From: Nocardia yamanashiensis NBRC 100130
GTDB taxonomy: Bacteria; Actinomycetota; Actinomycetes; Mycobacteriales; Mycobacteriaceae
Direction: 5' to 3'
NCBI RefSeq assembly: GCF_001613325.1
Contig: NZ_BDCD01000017.1
Coordinates: 1 to 64,000 of the forward strand
DNA length: 64,000 bases
Shown: piece by piece, positions 1 to 8,192 of the stretch
Layout of the letters: the number at the start of each line of letters is the position of its first letter
Position numbering within the stretch: position 1 is the stretch's first letter
Made by a program: the position numbers and the translations under genes
Notes under the pieces: generated by a model
The model's database searches: none
What the model saw: the letters and a program-made list of their open reading frames with translations, nothing else
Told to the model about the DNA's origin: nothing

Positions 1-377
1 CCCCTCGGCAAGCCATCTCGGTTGTCACCTAGCCCTGCAGCAGCCCCAAACCTTCAGCTAGTGCCTCTCCCCCGTGCCGGTTCTCTTCGTCAAGTCCCAA
101 CCGATCCAGTTCGCCTCCCGTCCAGTCTCTCTCACTCGTTCAGTCCTCATCTTGTGCCCCTGTTTGTCCTGCTGACCTGCCTCATGCTCTCAACTGTCTG
201 GCTGGCTGGTGCACGGACACTAAATGCTCCCGCAGGGGGGTGTTTAGTGTCCGTGCACCAGCCAGCCAGACGCCACCTCGAAAACCGCTGGTCGGCGGGG
301 TAAAAGGGGCGGATACGTGACTACGGACTGGTGTCCGCATGTTGCAGTCCGGGGACATCTACGCACAACCCGAAGCA
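1..377. other. Left edge of window, no convincing gene
   Basis: The first 195 bases are pyrimidine-rich on the plus strand and do not read as a protein with actinobacterial codon use in any frame. The only clear structure is the long hairpin at 196-271. The stretch lies downstream of the minus-strand operon that ends at 378, so it probably contains that operon's 3' end. Confidence 0.5.
196..271. repeat. Perfect 29-bp inverted repeat (large hairpin)
   Basis: The arms at 196-224 and 243-271 are exact reverse complements over 29 bases and are separated by an 18-base loop. The left arm begins GTCTGGCTGGCTGG and the inner end is ACACTAAA. No T-run follows on either strand, so it is not a textbook intrinsic terminator. 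Actinobacterial terminators often lack the T-run, however, and it lies about 105 bases past the stop of the minus-strand operon. It could instead be a mobile-element or recombination structure. Confidence 0.75.
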
Positions 378-737
378 TCATCGGCTGCGCTTCGAGGCGC
401 GATAAGGTGAGACGTCGCGTTCTTCGATGCGCCACTTGGTCGGTGGGTAGAGCTGGCGGATCGTATCGAGGTCTCCGTGGATGCCGGTGACGACTACAGG
501 ACCTTCGCCGAGGGCGATTCTTGAGGTGGCACGGTATTCGACTTGGTAGTTGCCGAGTTCGGAGGCTCCGTCCATGGCGTAGGTAGTGATGGCGCGGCGG
601 ATGACCGCCGACAGCGTTTCGCCGTTGCGGCTGGCGGCGGCCATGCCAGCGTTCCATTCCTCGTCGGGGATCCGGATCGTACGCCGTCGGGCGCTGGTTT
701 CATCGGGTGCCATGACAAGGATTGTCACATTCGTCAT
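378..737 (-). CDS. Ribbon-helix-helix type DNA-binding protein
   Basis: This is a 119-residue protein starting MTNVTILVM. Residues about 15-55 (RRRTIRIPDEEWNAGM, then GETLSAVIRRAITTYA) have the beta-strand plus two-helix pattern of CopG/Arc-type ribbon-helix-helix proteins. The C-terminal 60 residues are unrecognised. The ATG was chosen because it overlaps the stop of the upstream methyltransferase gene by four bases (ATGA), which marks translational coupling. A longer reading frame continues further upstream but only inside the methyltransferase. Two TGTCATGRCR decamers lie at its start and two more at the operon start, which suggests autoregulation. It is probably the regulator of the methyltransferase operon; an antitoxin role is possible but no toxin is seen. 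Confidence 0.65.
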   Translation of the reverse strand: MTNVTILVMAPDETSARRRTIRIPDEEWNAGMAAASRNGETLSAVIRRAITTYAMDGASELGNYQVEYRATSRIALGEGPVVVTGIHGDLDTIRQLYPPTKWRIEERDVSPYRASKRSR

Positions 738-741
738 GACA
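708..741 (-). promoter_or_regulatory. Second pair of palindromic decamers
   Basis: The near-palindromes TGTCATGGCA (708-717) and TGTCATGACG (732-741), read on the minus strand, have centres 24 bp apart. This is the same spacing as the pair at the operon start. They cover the start codon and first codons of the ribbon-helix-helix gene. Identical spacing at both gene starts makes chance less likely and suggests a second binding site for the same regulator. Confidence 0.4.
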
Positions 742-1561
742 CATTCACGTGCATTCGGATGCGGTGCTGCCGAACTCGGCATACGGCGGAACAGAATCGG
801 CGGGGACGGCCGGTGGCAGGCTGAGTGACGATGGCTCCGCATTCGGGCGATTGACAGCGAGTTTCGTTACGTCCGCGGCGATCGACCGCGACACGAAGTT
901 GATAGCCCAGGTGTTCGGTGTAAGCGGGCGGGATCGCTTGGCACAATTCGTCACCGCTCATCCAGTCAATGCCCATAGCTTCGGGGCCGACGTAGCGGCC
1001 GACGTCACCGGTGACCGAGATGTTCCAGCCTTCGGCCCACCGCTTCCGCCGTTCGCGGGTAGCGGTGGGTACCCGATGCTCCGGATGGGCGGGGGCAGCC
1101 AGGGCGAGGCGGCTTTCAAAGCGGCGGTGCCGGTAGGTGCGTAACCCGAACATGGCCCCGCACAACATGATCGAGCGCGCCCGCAGTAGCGGCGCAGACA
1201 TGACGTTCTCGATAATGTAGGGCCGCCCCAGCGTGTCGAGCGCCTCCCTGGTCGCGGCCACCAGATCTGGATAGGTCTTGTCCGGATGCAACGCGTGCAG
1301 CGACGTGTACTGCTGGCACGGCGGCGAGGCGTGGACCGCCGCGAATTCATGGCCGCGCATGGCCAAGAATTCCAGCGCGTCGCCTTGATGGAACTCGAAC
1401 GGATAGTTCGGTTGCGGCGCGAGATCGACGCCGACTACTTCAAACCCCGCGTTGTGGTAGCCCTTCGCAGCCCCACCCGCACAGCAGAACAAGTCCAACA
1501 GTAGGGGGCGGTGACCGGTGATCGGCATGACCTCGAAGGGGTCAAACAACGAATCCGTCAT
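734..1561 (-). CDS. Phage-type DNA cytosine-C5 methyltransferase
   Basis: This 275-residue protein has the C5-methyltransferase motifs in order. The AdoMet-binding motif I is LLLDLFCCAGGAAKGY near residue 20. The catalytic motif IV is ASPPCQQYTS, with the nucleophilic cysteine at about residue 82. Motif VI is RPYIIENV. It is shorter than bacterial restriction-modification enzymes and lacks an obvious large recognition domain, like the compact methylases of actinobacteriophages. The C-terminus has a CxxxxC...CxxxC cluster (residues about 235-262) that may be a small zinc finger. No cognate restriction enzyme adjoins it, so it looks like an orphan methylase that could protect DNA against host restriction. 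It is cotranscribed with the downstream ribbon-helix-helix gene and is separate from the DISARM methylase. Confidence 0.85.
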   Translation of the reverse strand: MTDSLFDPFEVMPITGHRPLLLDLFCCAGGAAKGYHNAGFEVVGVDLAPQPNYPFEFHQGDALEFLAMRGHEFAAVHASPPCQQYTSLHALHPDKTYPDLVAATREALDTLGRPYIIENVMSAPLLRARSIMLCGAMFGLRTYRHRRFESRLALAAPAHPEHRVPTATRERRKRWAEGWNISVTGDVGRYVGPEAMGIDWMSGDELCQAIPPAYTEHLGYQLRVAVDRRGRNETRCQSPECGAIVTQPATGRPRRFCSAVCRVRQHRIRMHVNVS

Positions 1562-1589
1562 GACACTATAGTATCATATTGTCATGACA
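1556..1589 (-). promoter_or_regulatory. Paired palindromic decamers with probable leaderless promoter
   Basis: Two copies of the palindrome TGTCATGACR lie at 1556-1565 and 1580-1589, with centres 24 bp apart. The first covers the ATG of the methyltransferase. Between them, on the minus strand, TATGATACTAT provides a -10-like TACTAT six bases before the ATG, which would give a leaderless transcript. The arrangement suggests an operator for the ribbon-helix-helix protein of this operon. That binding partner is inferred. Confidence 0.5.
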
Positions 1590-2094
1590 TTTGCCTGGTC
1601 GAAGGCCATTTTGTCCGGATGTGGGTCCACGTCTACATCGACGCCGACAGCGAGCGGTGTGCGCATAAACGGAGGTATTGCAGTGCGCCGCTGACTCGCT
1701 TGCTGAGGTCGGAGTTGTGCACGTGAACGTGCCGTTGGCGCCGGGGAGGCCGGCACCTGCTATACCTGTGGATCATGCGGGACCGCCCGACTGGTCAAGG
1801 TTGCGGCCTAGGCAGTCGTGCCCCGAAAATGCTTGGCCGCCTGGTATTTCCGCTGGCCGACTTCGGTGACAGGAGCTTTGCCGACCGCCCAACAACCCCG
1901 TGTCAGCGGCCTGAGCACACCCTCAGCGCCGTCGAGCGAAAACACTGCGCCGCCTTCGCGCGTGCGTGGCGAATGCCCCGGACAAGATCGCCGCGACACT
2001 GGTGCCGAGGCGCTTTCTGTGGGCACCGACGGATGACTAGTCGACCACGAGCGGGCATAGCCGGCCGTCACCCTCCTCAGATACGGTTGCTCGC
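1590..2094. other. Intergenic region between methyltransferase operon and DISARM
   Basis: About 500 bases separate two divergent transcription units. Open frames exist on both strands but none has recognisable composition, motifs or a ribosome-binding site. The promoter of the DISARM plus-strand operon should lie near the right end; I cannot point to convincing -35/-10 boxes. Confidence 0.5.
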
Positions 2095-4536
2095 ATGAGT
2101 TCGGGGGCGTTCGAGCACATGGGCGGGGATGGACTGGCGGGGTCGGTCTTGGACGGCACACTGCGCTGTCATGTTGGTGGCGACGACCGCCCGCGGCCGT
2201 TCGAAGCCACGAAGTTGGATGTGGAGCTGCTGAACACTGTTGACGCGGCGGCTGACCGCGGGATCCCGCTAGGGCTTGTTTTCCCGCTCGCCGGGACGTC
2301 GGCGCCGATGCTGGTTGGTGCCGCATCGCTGGTTGGCGCGATCAGGCGGTCGCGGCGGCTCGACGTTCAAGTTGGCCTTGCGGCGAAGAATCTTGCTCCT
2401 CGTGTCCTCTACGACAAGCTCTATATCGAGAATCAGCGGCTCGCGGACTTCGTGCCGCGTACCGCAATTGGAATCGAGGGAGACGTCCGCACCATAGGCG
2501 CCCCACCGCGAGACAGCCTGGGGCGCTTACACATAACGAGTAGCCTCGACCGCCTCATTGTTGTGGATCCGGCTCTCGAGGCAATCGTCATCGATGCATC
2601 CGCATCGGTTCCGCAATCTCTTGAGAATGCCCTCCGCCGGTACCGCACCAGCTCAATGGTTTACATGACCACCGATCCATTTGATCCTTCGTTAACGACA
2701 ATTCGTTCCCATGGGGGTCTCGTCCACGCGTGGTCCGCCGACCGGGTTTCCGCACTCTCGGATGGCTGCTCGACGCCCACGGGCAGGGCGAGGTCAGGTG
2801 CTCTGATCGTTGATCGGTCGTTCCTGGGCGCCAGTGCGGCTTGTGATGTTGAAATCGAAATCGCAAGCGGCAGTCCCGATCTCGATTCCGCGTTGGAGAA
2901 GGTCTGGACTCTGCTGCGAGACCTTGGCCGTGTTATCCCGAACACGACGCACCTCGACGGTCGGCCAGCGGAGGAGCTCTGGTGGGCCTGGGGCGTGCTG
3001 AACACGATTTCACTGCTCCCTGCGGAGCCCGAGCGGTACGACCAGTTCGTTGGCCCGTACCCGACGGCAATCAAGCTGATGGAGGCGCCGTCGATCGCGT
3101 CGGCGTTCGCCCAGAATGCTCGTGGCGAGATCGCGCGGCATTGGCATGACCTCTCGACCGCCTTTCAACGGCTATTGGTCGAGGCGGCAACCGGAAGTCG
3201 AACCCAGCGCGTCGCCGAATGGGTTACCGAGCTTGTGTCGGACAACGTGTACGGAACGCTCGTGGTGAAGAACCGGGCGGCATCGTGGGCGACACGACAG
3301 GCGCTCGACGAGTCACCGGACACGCCGCATGGATGGTCGCAGCACGTGTGGATCTTGACGCTGAGTGAACTCGCCAAGGGCGAGGCCCTGACCCGGGAGC
3401 CGTCCTCAGTATGCGTTCCCGGACCGATTCCTCGAAGCCGATCGGGCGTGTTCGCGTTACCGCCCGCGACGGAGTTGCGGGTGATCGCGGCGGGTGATTT
3501 CGAAGGCCGGCGTATCGCCGCGCAGGTGACAGCAGCGAGGGCGGAAATGGCCGAACTCGCACGACGAGGTGTCTGTGAGTGCGCGGCCCGCCTGGGACTT
3601 CGCGGCCTAGCGTCGAACCCGGCTCGCGTGGGCGGGATTCGGTTTCGTGGGCAATCGGAGAGCCGGGATGCGAACCATGGCTGGAATTCGCGAGTTGATC
3701 CGTGGGAGCCATTCGATTCGGCGATCGCGGCGACGCTACGACGGCAGGTAGCCGCGGGTACCCTGCCGAAGGAGGAAGCGTCCGGAACCTCGATCCGTGG
3801 TGGGGGCGAGCCAACGGCCGCAGTCATCACGATCGAACTCGACAACGGCCCCGAAGGGCGTTGCTATCTCCTGGTCGAACCAAACGATCTCGTCGCGCGG
3901 CGCCAGGACGATGAGGTCGAACGCATCGCGGCGAAAGCGTTGAGGCTCGACGACATCGTGTTGTTGATCGACCATGGTGCACGGGGAGACCTACTGGCGA
4001 CACTGGTCGAGCGCCTGGCGGAGACACCGTATTACAGTGGCCTACAACATTGGATCGACTTCTGGCACACGCGCGCCGCCCGGGGTAGGCAGTCGATCAG
4101 CGGTCTAACGCAGCAACAGATCTTGAGTCGAATGACGGGAACGACACTGACGTCCGCGGGGACGATCGGTACGTGGATACGTGGAACCGTCGACGGGCCA
4201 CGAGATCCCGAGGATGTGGCACGGTTCGCGCGCGCGATCGAGGATGACCAATTGCTTACCCAAGCGAAACAGATCGCCTGGGCACTGGCGACGATCCACA
4301 AGACCCACAAGCGGATCGGCAGCTGGATTACGCGCCGACTGACTGGCATCGAATCGCATCGTGAGCAACTGATCCTCGACGACGACAACGCGCGCGTCTA
4401 CGTGACCGATCTGATGGACGCCATCTCCGTACACCGTGTACGCGGTGTCCACCATTCCCTCGCGCGGGTGCCGGTCTCGGCGGTCGGCGCTCTCGTCGCT
4501 ACTCCTCCTCATAGCGGCACGGCGTCGTCGGAATGA
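2095..4536 (+). CDS. drmE: DISARM class 2 protein DrmE
   Basis: This is an 813-residue protein of unknown biochemical function, identified mainly by position. It directly precedes drmA, drmB and drmC, and a long uncharacterised protein in this place is the hallmark of class 2 DISARM. I see no transmembrane segment, signal peptide or classical catalytic motif. The C-terminal quarter (residues about 620-780) is rich in predicted helices, with a QQILSRMTGTTLTSAGTIG stretch that resembles a helix-turn-helix, so nucleic-acid contact is possible but unproven. The ATG at 2095 has no strong ribosome-binding site. A 197-base gap without a gene separates it from drmA. Codon third positions are less G/C-biased than in the chromosomal genes to the right, consistent with transfer. 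Confidence 0.75.
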   Translation: MSSGAFEHMGGDGLAGSVLDGTLRCHVGGDDRPRPFEATKLDVELLNTVDAAADRGIPLGLVFPLAGTSAPMLVGAASLVGAIRRSRRLDVQVGLAAKNLAPRVLYDKLYIENQRLADFVPRTAIGIEGDVRTIGAPPRDSLGRLHITSSLDRLIVVDPALEAIVIDASASVPQSLENALRRYRTSSMVYMTTDPFDPSLTTIRSHGGLVHAWSADRVSALSDGCSTPTGRARSGALIVDRSFLGASAACDVEIEIASGSPDLDSALEKVWTLLRDLGRVIPNTTHLDGRPAEELWWAWGVLNTISLLPAEPERYDQFVGPYPTAIKLMEAPSIASAFAQNARGEIARHWHDLSTAFQRLLVEAATGSRTQRVAEWVTELVSDNVYGTLVVKNRAASWATRQALDESPDTPHGWSQHVWILTLSELAKGEALTREPSSVCVPGPIPRSRSGVFALPPATELRVIAAGDFEGRRIAAQVTAARAEMAELARRGVCECAARLGLRGLASNPARVGGIRFRGQSESRDANHGWNSRVDPWEPFDSAIAATLRRQVAAGTLPKEEASGTSIRGGGEPTAAVITIELDNGPEGRCYLLVEPNDLVARRQDDEVERIAAKALRLDDIVLLIDHGARGDLLATLVERLAETPYYSGLQHWIDFWHTRAARGRQSISGLTQQQILSRMTGTTLTSAGTIGTWIRGTVDGPRDPEDVARFARAIEDDQLLTQAKQIAWALATIHKTHKRIGSWITRRLTGIESHREQLILDDDNARVYVTDLMDAISVHRVRGVHHSLARVPVSAVGALVATPPHSGTASSE

Positions 4537-4733
4537 CCGAATTGTCCAGGGAGCCTGGACTTGTCGGAAACACGCGATACACTCTTGGGCATTGCGTGAA
4601 GCACTCCACAACCGAATAGCGACACTCTCTGAACCAACTCTCAACAGGGCACGCGAGGACCAACCGGACGTTCCCATCCACGGCCGAGCTATGTGGCCGC
4701 TCACTAATCCATCCATCCGGAGAGGACCAGCTC

Positions 4734-7700
4734 ATGGCGGCCAACGGCCCCATGCCGCGCGTCGGCACCCTTAACCCCGACCAGCAGAACGCCCTACTCG
4801 GCACCCTGGTCAAGCGAATCGTTACCCAAGCCACCGGCAGCGGCTATCCAGCTGGTGTCCGGTTGACCAGTGATCACGACCGTGGCCGGTTGTGGCTCGG
4901 AATGCTTGCATCTGAGGCGACGCTGCGGCGGGAAGCCGACCGTCATGTCGACGATCCGAATAGGATTCTTCCACCAGCGCAAGGCTTTTCGTTCCTGACG
5001 CAGGATCCGCACATCCACCTTGAACTGCGGTTCGGATGCGCGTACTACGTTGGTCTGCTTCCGACGTTGAACGAACAGACGGCGCCGCAGCGGGAGGATG
5101 AGAGCGGCGAGGCCGCGCTCGACACAAGTAGCCAAGACGCCCGGCCGATCGTGTCCGCGTGGACGAAGGTGCAGCTGGAACCGATCTCCGTCAGCGTCGA
5201 TATCGACACGACGCGCCGCCAATCACGCCACTACCACGAGGACACCATCTCCCACGCGCTGCGTGCCGCGCGGCGGCTTCCCGTTGGGGCCGAATACTTC
5301 AGACCGATCCGGCGACGTAATCCGATGGGCACGGCCCCCCGTGATGCCGACCTGTTGGACGAGCGAACCTGGACCCGCTATTGCGCGGACAACCTGATCC
5401 CCGCTGAGGTGGTGATTCCACCGGAGCATCGAGCGGCAATCCGCGTGGACGTTAGTCCTCGCGCTGACGGCCAATCCGAGGTGCTGGTGACAGTGGTCAA
5501 CCGCACACCCGCCGCGCAGGATCAGTTGATCGACGGGCGTAGGCCCTACGATGACCGCCGCATCGACACCAAGCTTTACGAGGTTGAGCTAGTCGCGGAG
5601 ACGACGGCTGATATCGCGCCCTACGACCTTGAACAGGTTGGCGGCGCGCGCCGTTACAAGCGCGCCGTTCGCGCTTTCGGTCATGCGGGCCCGGTCCGAA
5701 CCGAATCGAATGGCGCGACACGGTTCAGCACGGCATTCGCTGCCGAGCGACAAACCTTCCGCGCCTACCCACGCACCGAGATCGTGAACGATTCAGGAGT
5801 TACGGAGCAGATCGACACCCGTTTCGAACGATTCATCAGCGATCCAGTCGGTGCGGCGTCCGCACTGCTCGACGCGCTTGAGCGATGGGTCGATCGCGAG
5901 TGGAGCGACGCCAATCTCGAACGGCTTGCTAGAGAGGACATGTGGACCGACGACTCGATAAAGCAGGCATACGAGGACGCGGCAAAGGCCCGCGGCGAAG
6001 TCGAGTGGATCCGCGCGGGCGTCGATGTTTTGCGTACGAACCGTGAAGCCTGCAAGGCCTTCGTCGCAGCCAACGAAGTGATGCGGCGTGTCGGCGCGGG
6101 TGAGAAGCGGATCACGGCCTGGTATCCGTTCCAAGTCGCTTGGATCATCGGCTGTCTGCCCGGCATGGTCGACCCCGCAGCGCATACCGACGTGAGCATC
6201 GTTTGGTTCGCGACCGGTGGCGGCAAGTCTGAGTCATATCTCGGATTAATGCTGGTGACCCTGTTCTTCGGCCGCTATACGGGAACGACTGCGGGTGCCC
6301 AGGTGTGGGCTAGGTTTCCGCTTCGTCTGCTCGCCCTTCAGCAGACCGAGCGATTCGCCGAAATGGTGCTACAAGCGGAGGTGATTCGCCGCGCCGACCC
6401 TGAGATCAACAACGGCGATCCGTTCAGTATCGGCTTCTTCGCCGGCGGTGGAAACACGCCAAACAAGCTGCGCGACAGAACCGATCCATACTTCCGCGGT
6501 GTTGACCCGCGGTCGTCGGAAACAGCCGAGATGTGCCGAATTCTGCACAACTGCCCCGTCTGCGGGAGCAGGCTTGAAATGCGGTTCGATGACCGCCCGT
6601 GGACGATGTGGCATACGTGCCGCAACCCCAATTGTGAACTGCGCGGCGATCTGCCGGTATGGAGTGTCGACGACGACATCTATCGCTACGCGCCATCGGT
6701 ACTCGTCGGGACGGTCGATAAGCTCGCCGCGCTCGGACTCAACAAGGAGTTCCAGGTGTTGCTCGGGCGAGCCCACTCACGATGCCCGCAGCACGGTTAC
6801 CGGACGAACCCATCCTTTTGCGGTGTTTTCGGCTGTCAGCAACGCGAGCAACCGGTTGGTAGCGGATTCGGTCACATCAGACTTGAGATCGCCGATGAGT
6901 TGCACCTGCTCGAGGAAAGCCTCGGCGCGCTCGACGGCATGTACGAGACACTGCTACAGGCGATCAGCGAACGGTTCGGCAACCCGCCCATGCATATCGT
7001 CGGCGCCACGGCGACGATCGAGGGCTACGAGACGCAAGTGAGACACCTTTACCGCCGCAAGGCACGCCGCTTTCCCGAAAACGGCCCGATCGCTGGCGAA
7101 ACGTTCTGGTCTTATACCAACACCGACGTGCCGATGCGCCTGTACCTCGGCGTCCGCCCTCGGGCTGGCACCATGGTGACCGCCACGGCTGAAGTCGTGC
7201 AGCAACACCGGATGTGGGCCGAGGACCTTTTCACCAAACCATCCGTGATGGCCCGTGAGGCTGGACTCGACGACGATGATCCGAACCTTGTAGCCGCGAT
7301 CGCCCGAGCTGGGCGTGACGAGTACGAGGTGATGGTCGCCTACTGCTTGCGGACTGAGGATCTCAACACGATCACGCGAGAACGCCGCGTTATCGACCAC
7401 TTCAGGCGTCACGATCAGTTGGTCACGATCAACGGCGATTCCGAGCCGAGCGCGATCAAAATGGCGGTGAACAGACTCGTCAATCCCAGCGAAACTGATG
7501 ACCTCGACCGCGTCAAGTTGATCGCCGCGACGAAGGCCATCGGCCACGGTTTCGACGTCCCTAGACTCGGTGTCATGGCCTTGGTCGGAACACCTACCCA
7601 AGCCGCCGAGATCATCCAGGCATCCGCCCGCGTGGGACGCCGCCACCCCGGTCTCGTCGTCAACGTCGCCAACCCCCAACGTGATCGGGATTCCAGCTTC

Positions 7701-8147
7701 TATCGCTGCTACGCCGAGTGGATCATGTATCTCGATCGTATGGTGCACAAGGTGCCGGTCAACCGGGACTCCGTGCAGGTTCTTCGCAGGCTGTTGTCGG
7801 GAGGACTGATGGCCTGGCTGCTGCAGGTATACGACCGGAAGTGGATCACAGGTGGCAGGCGTCGGCGCAGCCTGGCCGATGCGACGACGTTCGTCGAGGC
7901 CGTTCATGCGGGCGTGATCGACCGTGACACCCTTGTCGACGACCTGACCACGGGATTCGGAATCGACCGCACTAGCGAATTCTTCAAGGTCCACCGCGAC
8001 GTCATCGAGACTTGGGTCGACGAGCTCCTCGCCAGTACGCCGCTGCGTGCGAAGAACCAGAAGCGACTGCCCGAGCTGCTCCATCCCGCCGTACCCCGCT
8101 CCTTGCGTGACGTGCAGGAACCGCTGACCATCTACGGCGAAATCTGA
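4734..8147 (+). CDS. drmA: DISARM helicase/translocase DrmA
   Basis: This 1,137-residue protein is a superfamily 2 helicase-type ATPase. The Walker A motif FATGGGKSES is near residue 495 and the DE-box IADELHLLEE near residue 720. A TATI motif follows and the arginine-finger motif VI, SARVGRRHPG, is near residue 966. Two cysteine-rich clusters (CPVCGS...CRNPNC near 606-630, and a CxxH...CxxxxC region near 685-705) probably bind zinc. In DISARM, DrmA pairs with DrmB to form the core complex, and DNA with a single-stranded 5' end is reported to activate loading. The start has a GGAGAGG ribosome-binding site. The gene lies 45 bases ahead of drmB in one operon. The N-terminal 450 residues carry no motif I recognise. 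Confidence 0.9.
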   Translation: MAANGPMPRVGTLNPDQQNALLGTLVKRIVTQATGSGYPAGVRLTSDHDRGRLWLGMLASEATLRREADRHVDDPNRILPPAQGFSFLTQDPHIHLELRFGCAYYVGLLPTLNEQTAPQREDESGEAALDTSSQDARPIVSAWTKVQLEPISVSVDIDTTRRQSRHYHEDTISHALRAARRLPVGAEYFRPIRRRNPMGTAPRDADLLDERTWTRYCADNLIPAEVVIPPEHRAAIRVDVSPRADGQSEVLVTVVNRTPAAQDQLIDGRRPYDDRRIDTKLYEVELVAETTADIAPYDLEQVGGARRYKRAVRAFGHAGPVRTESNGATRFSTAFAAERQTFRAYPRTEIVNDSGVTEQIDTRFERFISDPVGAASALLDALERWVDREWSDANLERLAREDMWTDDSIKQAYEDAAKARGEVEWIRAGVDVLRTNREACKAFVAANEVMRRVGAGEKRITAWYPFQVAWIIGCLPGMVDPAAHTDVSIVWFATGGGKSESYLGLMLVTLFFGRYTGTTAGAQVWARFPLRLLALQQTERFAEMVLQAEVIRRADPEINNGDPFSIGFFAGGGNTPNKLRDRTDPYFRGVDPRSSETAEMCRILHNCPVCGSRLEMRFDDRPWTMWHTCRNPNCELRGDLPVWSVDDDIYRYAPSVLVGTVDKLAALGLNKEFQVLLGRAHSRCPQHGYRTNPSFCGVFGCQQREQPVGSGFGHIRLEIADELHLLEESLGALDGMYETLLQAISERFGNPPMHIVGATATIEGYETQVRHLYRRKARRFPENGPIAGETFWSYTNTDVPMRLYLGVRPRAGTMVTATAEVVQQHRMWAEDLFTKPSVMAREAGLDDDDPNLVAAIARAGRDEYEVMVAYCLRTEDLNTITRERRVIDHFRRHDQLVTINGDSEPSAIKMAVNRLVNPSETDDLDRVKLIAATKAIGHGFDVPRLGVMALVGTPTQAAEIIQASARVGRRHPGLVVNVANPQRDRDSSFYRCYAEWIMYLDRMVHKVPVNRDSVQVLRRLLSGGLMAWLLQVYDRKWITGGRRRRSLADATTFVEAVHAGVIDRDTLVDDLTTGFGIDRTSEFFKVHRDVIETWVDELLASTPLRAKNQKRLPELLHPAVPRSLRDVQEPLTIYGEI

Positions 8148-8192
8148 AGGTGCGCAGAGCATCCCACGAGTTCTAGCGAAGGACCACCTGTC

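Noticed and set aside
1590..2094. Possible genes in the gap before drmE
   Set aside because: Frames on both strands are short, Arg/Pro-rich and lack ribosome-binding sites or motifs.
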